Below, piece by piece: positions 17,966 to 21,105 of a stretch of 21,105 nucleotides of DNA (positions are counted from its first letter, which is position 1; the number at the start of each line of letters is the position of its first letter). Source of the DNA: Euglena gracilis (lineage: Eukaryota; Euglenozoa; Euglenophyceae; Euglenales; Euglenaceae). The DNA lies in the NCBI GenBank assembly GCA_900893395.1, contig CAAHFI011507787.1, positions 1 to 21,105 of the forward strand, in the 5' to 3' direction. The position numbers and the translations under genes are program-made. The notes beneath the pieces are model-generated. The model saw only the letters and a program-made list of their open reading frames with translations, searched no databases and had not been told where the DNA came from.

Positions 17966-20900
17966 ATGGCGGGGATTGGAACGGTTCGATGTAAACGAGT
18001 TCCACTTCCCGACCCCCCAGGCAGCAAGAAGACACATTGCATCAATTGTCATTGTCACAAGGCGAAACGCCTTTATTGTTACAAGGGGGTAATGAACCCT
18101 CTTCATCATCATTGTCATTGATTGTGCGGGATGTGGGTGGTAAAATGCCTACCTCCATCCCGGTTCACCCATCATTGACGCGGCGAGGGGATGAACCCCT
18201 TGCCAAAGCCCATTTTGATCACAAGGATAATGAGGATGAACCCCGTCTGCGTTTACATTTGGTTACCCATGACAAAGGTGAGGGGTATTTGCCCTTTCCT
18301 CTGTTCACACCCAAAAGATCCCTGGTGGACGCACCGGTGGGCCTTTTGGAGTGCAACTCGGTGGAAAAACTGTGTTTTTTCCAACCCCCCCCTCCCTCAA
18401 ATACCACCCTCCACTCCGTTTCACGCATTGCCGGGATTACCCGCGGAAACTACGGTTTTCCCTGCATAGCCATAGAATGAATATATGCGTCTGGTGGTAC
18501 CGGAAAACTCTGGTGCCGTTTCCACTGTAGAGGATTATGATGATGATTTGATGGATAACGTCACCCCCGGTGATGTTTACCAAATTCTCGGTAAACTCCC
18601 AGCGGATCATCTGCAGAGAAAGCAAATTTTGCATGTCCACCAAAGCGTTGCGGAATGCGCAACCATGCCCAACAAGGTTTTGCAGTTTGATGAGGACATT
18701 CAAAGGGTTGTCAACACCAAACTGGAATATTGCTGGAATTATTTGCAGGAGATCGGCAAATATTGCCACCGCAATTTCGAAATTGCGGGGAAAGACCTTC
18801 AGCATTTTCGAGAAAGTGTTGACAGTATTTTTGCGCAGACCAACTTCCACAAAATATCCAACAAATGAGTGACATACTTTATGAAGCGGAAACGAGGAAT
18901 GATTCCAAGCTTCCGCATGTGCAAGATGGTATGAGCCATCTTTTTCGCAAAGTGGAATCTTGTTCAACAATGCTACTGCAATTGCAGCAACAGTTACACG
19001 TGCAAAATGCCACCTCAAAATGCCGGAAATCGGTAACTTTGTTGCGGTTGAGCGTTTTGCCGCACTCACCACTTCTTTCCAAGAAGACCAACAACGGATT
19101 TTGCATCTTTGCTCAGAAATCGAGCATTTGAAGCAATTTCAGGCGAAAGTGCAAGAAAATTTTGTTCCCCGCACGCAAATTTAGCATTTGGAGGAACGAA
19201 TCCTACGCTTGGAGCAGAAGTCCTGCCATTCTGCCGCAAATCACTACTGATTAACCTCCTGGAACGTGAAAATCGCGGATTGCGCACAACGGTTGGATTT
19301 TGCGCAACAACAAATGCAAACGGACATTGGCGGTATTAATGCCACCGTTGTCGGTTTGCAGGAGCATGTTTCCACACTTTCCAAGCGAATTCCTGACGTT
19401 AGTGGTATTCAAGCCGCTATTGGGGAATTGCAAACCCGTTGTACCTTCTTGTCCACCACATTAGCAGAAACTCGCTCACTTCCTATGTTTCGCGCGCTCG
19501 GACATCCGAGTCACCGGAATTACGCTCATTTTATGACAAATTGCTTGGTGACAACAAGGAAGCCATGCAAGCATTTTGCACAAGTTTGATTCAGCTTGAG
19601 CAATCTGTTAATCGGAATGCCCGATCCATAAAAGACGAGGTTTCATGGTTGGATGGACGAATTTCTGCGTTTTTTGGAAAGCCAACCGCGGAAAATTCGC
19701 GCACCACCGCGGAAACCCCTACCAAGCCACCCACCAATTGCAAATTGTCTCAAATGCTGTAAAAGCGCTTGCGGGTCAACTCCGAAATGTGGAGGAGTCC
19801 CAAGGAAAATTTGTCCAAGACCTACACTTTGTTTCTGAAAATTTGACACACTTGGAAGATTTTTCCCGTTACCGCAAACCCATTAGGCATTTGGAGACAG
19901 AGGTTGACCGTATTTGCGGTCATGTCCAGTTGGTGGAACATCTGGAATAAACGGTGCATGACTTGTCCGCGAGTTTGGACAAAATGTCCACTGCGGTACC
20001 GGTTGTGGCACCACCCACCGCGGTAAGCGCTGCGGTTGGTATTCCACATGTCCCGGAATCGCCTTCTCAAATTCCCATTTCTGGAGTAGGAACCCCCACA
20101 TCCGCCGCGAATTTGGTACAACCACCCGCGAAAACGCGAATTTTACCACCCTTGCTTTTGCCCACACCACAAACCCACTTTTCACAGGACATTTCTGATG
20201 AGGAAATTGATCCACCGCTCGTAAATTCGAGTCTCCACCAAGAAATTCAACATTCCAACCTTGTGCAAGGAATGAGCCAACACCCCACACCTGGTTTTGG
20301 TCATGTGTCGCATTCGCGATTTTGCCAACCACCAACGGGTTCTGGAATACCTGATCACCCATCGGGTTTTCGGCGGGACACCCGGCCTACCGGGAGAATT
20401 TCACCACATTTTTCGCAATTCCTGCAGGAAAGTCCTGCAACCCCTACACTTGGTGCGGGAAATCTTGGACGGGGTACAAATCGAGCAGAAAATCCGCTAA
20501 ACGCGTTTGGTGTTAAGAATTCCCCGGAACCAAACCCCTGGAATACTACCGAGGGTCAGCGGGTTACTCAGAGAGACTTCAAGGGAACCATCGCAATCGC
20601 GAACAAGGGGAAACCCCAACGGGACAGGGATCCAACCACATGGAGACAATTTTTTCGGGACTGGGAGTACTATTGGGCACTAAAGGGACCCACCCAAGAC
20701 CAGAAACCCGAGTTAGTCGAGATGGAACTCATCGATTGCCTACCGAGGGAGGAGCGAGAACGCGCACGCAATTTGGTGAGAAGAAAATGTGTATGATTCG
20801 ATGACCTGGTTGAGCAATTCGCCTCAACCAACTCAAGCTTGGTCACCACGATTACCCTGGAGAAGAAATGGCGACAATGCGCACCATCGGATCGCAAATG

Positions 20901-21105
20901 TAAAACCATTGACCTTTGGTATGCCAAATGGTTAGCACTTGCTTCCGAAGTTGATGAACTTAGCGAGAAGCAAATGCGCGAACAATTCGATGCGGTTTTG
21001 TTACATTTCACACCATCCCTCGTGAAGGATGTACATCGCGAGGAGTTGGCGAGGCATGAGATGACTCTTGCCCAACGTTGGAATTATGTGTCAAAGCAAC
21101 TCAAG
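17966..21105 (+). pseudogene. Gag-like coding remnant of element C (runs off the right edge)
   Basis: A good start context (AAGATGG, ATG at 17,966) opens a Cys/His-rich N-terminus (THCINCHCHKAKRLYC), unusual for gag and possibly metal-binding. Then come a Pro-rich part with EKLCFFQPPPP (about 18,360), an acidic part (VEDYDDDLMDNVTPGDVYQ) and a long coiled-coil part (18,600-19,950) full of heptad leucines and Gln/Asn. A Pro/Ser/Thr-rich linker (19,954-20,600) contains PISGVGTPTS and QGMSQHPTPGFGHV. A capsid-like part begins near 20,640 (TTWRQFFRDWEYYW, MELIDCLPREERERARNLV) and continues past 20,930 (LWYAKWLALASEVDEL) to the edge (LAQRWNYVSKQLK). It is broken in several places. The length before the capsid part (about 2.7 kb) is much more than most Ty3 gags carry. 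Confidence 0.65.

Larger units (their letters stand above)
17194..21105 (+). mobile_element. Element C: broken LTR retroelement (5' part), same family as element A
   Basis: On the plus strand it shows a putative 5' LTR, a TGGTAGCAGA primer-binding site, a leader of about 330 bp and a long gag-like region that runs off the right edge. LTR-end, primer-site and gag-linker matches tie it to element A, which lies in the opposite orientation at the other end of the window. Its capsid-like part also resembles that of element B, so all three belong to one broad Ty3-like group by inference. It is broken several times in gag but better preserved than A. Protease, reverse transcriptase and integrase would lie outside the window. 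Confidence 0.75.

Noticed and set aside
1-21105. CRISPR arrays, rRNA genes or bacterial operons
   Set aside because: The tandem repeats have no unique equal-length spacers, no rRNA-like conserved stretches were seen, and there are no closely packed intact ORFs with ribosome-binding sites.

Overview
This looks like nuclear DNA from a repeat-rich eukaryote. There are no bacterial-style gene runs. The window is dominated by decayed LTR retroelements, homopolymer G/C runs and minisatellites. The species cannot be named from the sequence. Two weak clues bear on it. The primer-binding sites read TGGTAGCAGA, which fits an initiator tRNA-Met ending in TCTGCTACCA (animal or protist type) better than the land-plant form ending in TCTGATACCA. 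In addition, retroelements carrying a cytosine-5 DNA methyltransferase are known from algae such as dinoflagellates and streptophyte algae. An alga or other protist is a reasonable guess, but only a guess.

Layout, left to right. (1) 1-3,899, minus strand: element A, a broken LTR element running off the left edge. It has a 5' LTR (about 3,518-3,899), a primer-binding site, a leader containing an array of hairpin repeats (2,753-3,204), and a gag-like region. (2) 3,900-7,890: no LTR element recognised. It holds a short coding region for a coiled-coil, single-pass membrane protein (5,285-5,765) with a TATA-like box upstream and a 61-bp tandem duplication, followed by a decayed coding block of unknown identity (about 5,930-7,840). 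(3) 7,890-8,720: nothing clear. (4) 8,721 to about 15,341, minus strand: element B, a broken Ty3-like retroelement. Its order is upstream ORF, gag (coiled coil, capsid-like, zinc knuckle), cytosine-5 DNA methyltransferase, retropepsin-like protease. No reverse transcriptase or integrase is visible. (5) 10,945-11,732, plus strand, nested in B's zinc-knuckle region: a small non-coding element with two 218-bp direct repeats, a primer-binding site, a polypurine tract and a near-perfect 5-bp target duplication. This is the structure of a TRIM (terminal-repeat retrotransposon in miniature). Each LTR contains a tRNA-Val(CAC)-like sequence with Pol III box A/B-like motifs. (6) 16,087-17,180: two tandem-repeat tracts. 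(7) 17,194-21,105, plus strand: element C, same family as A, with 5' LTR, primer-binding site and a long gag-like region running off the right edge.

The most interesting points are the methyltransferase captured between gag and protease in element B, and the miniature element whose LTRs carry a tRNA-like Pol III module, a layout comparable to the 5S-bearing Cassandra TRIMs. Elements A and C point away from each other and share LTR-end, primer-site and gag features. All three large elements are broken in many places and are treated as fossils. I see no intact conserved host gene.
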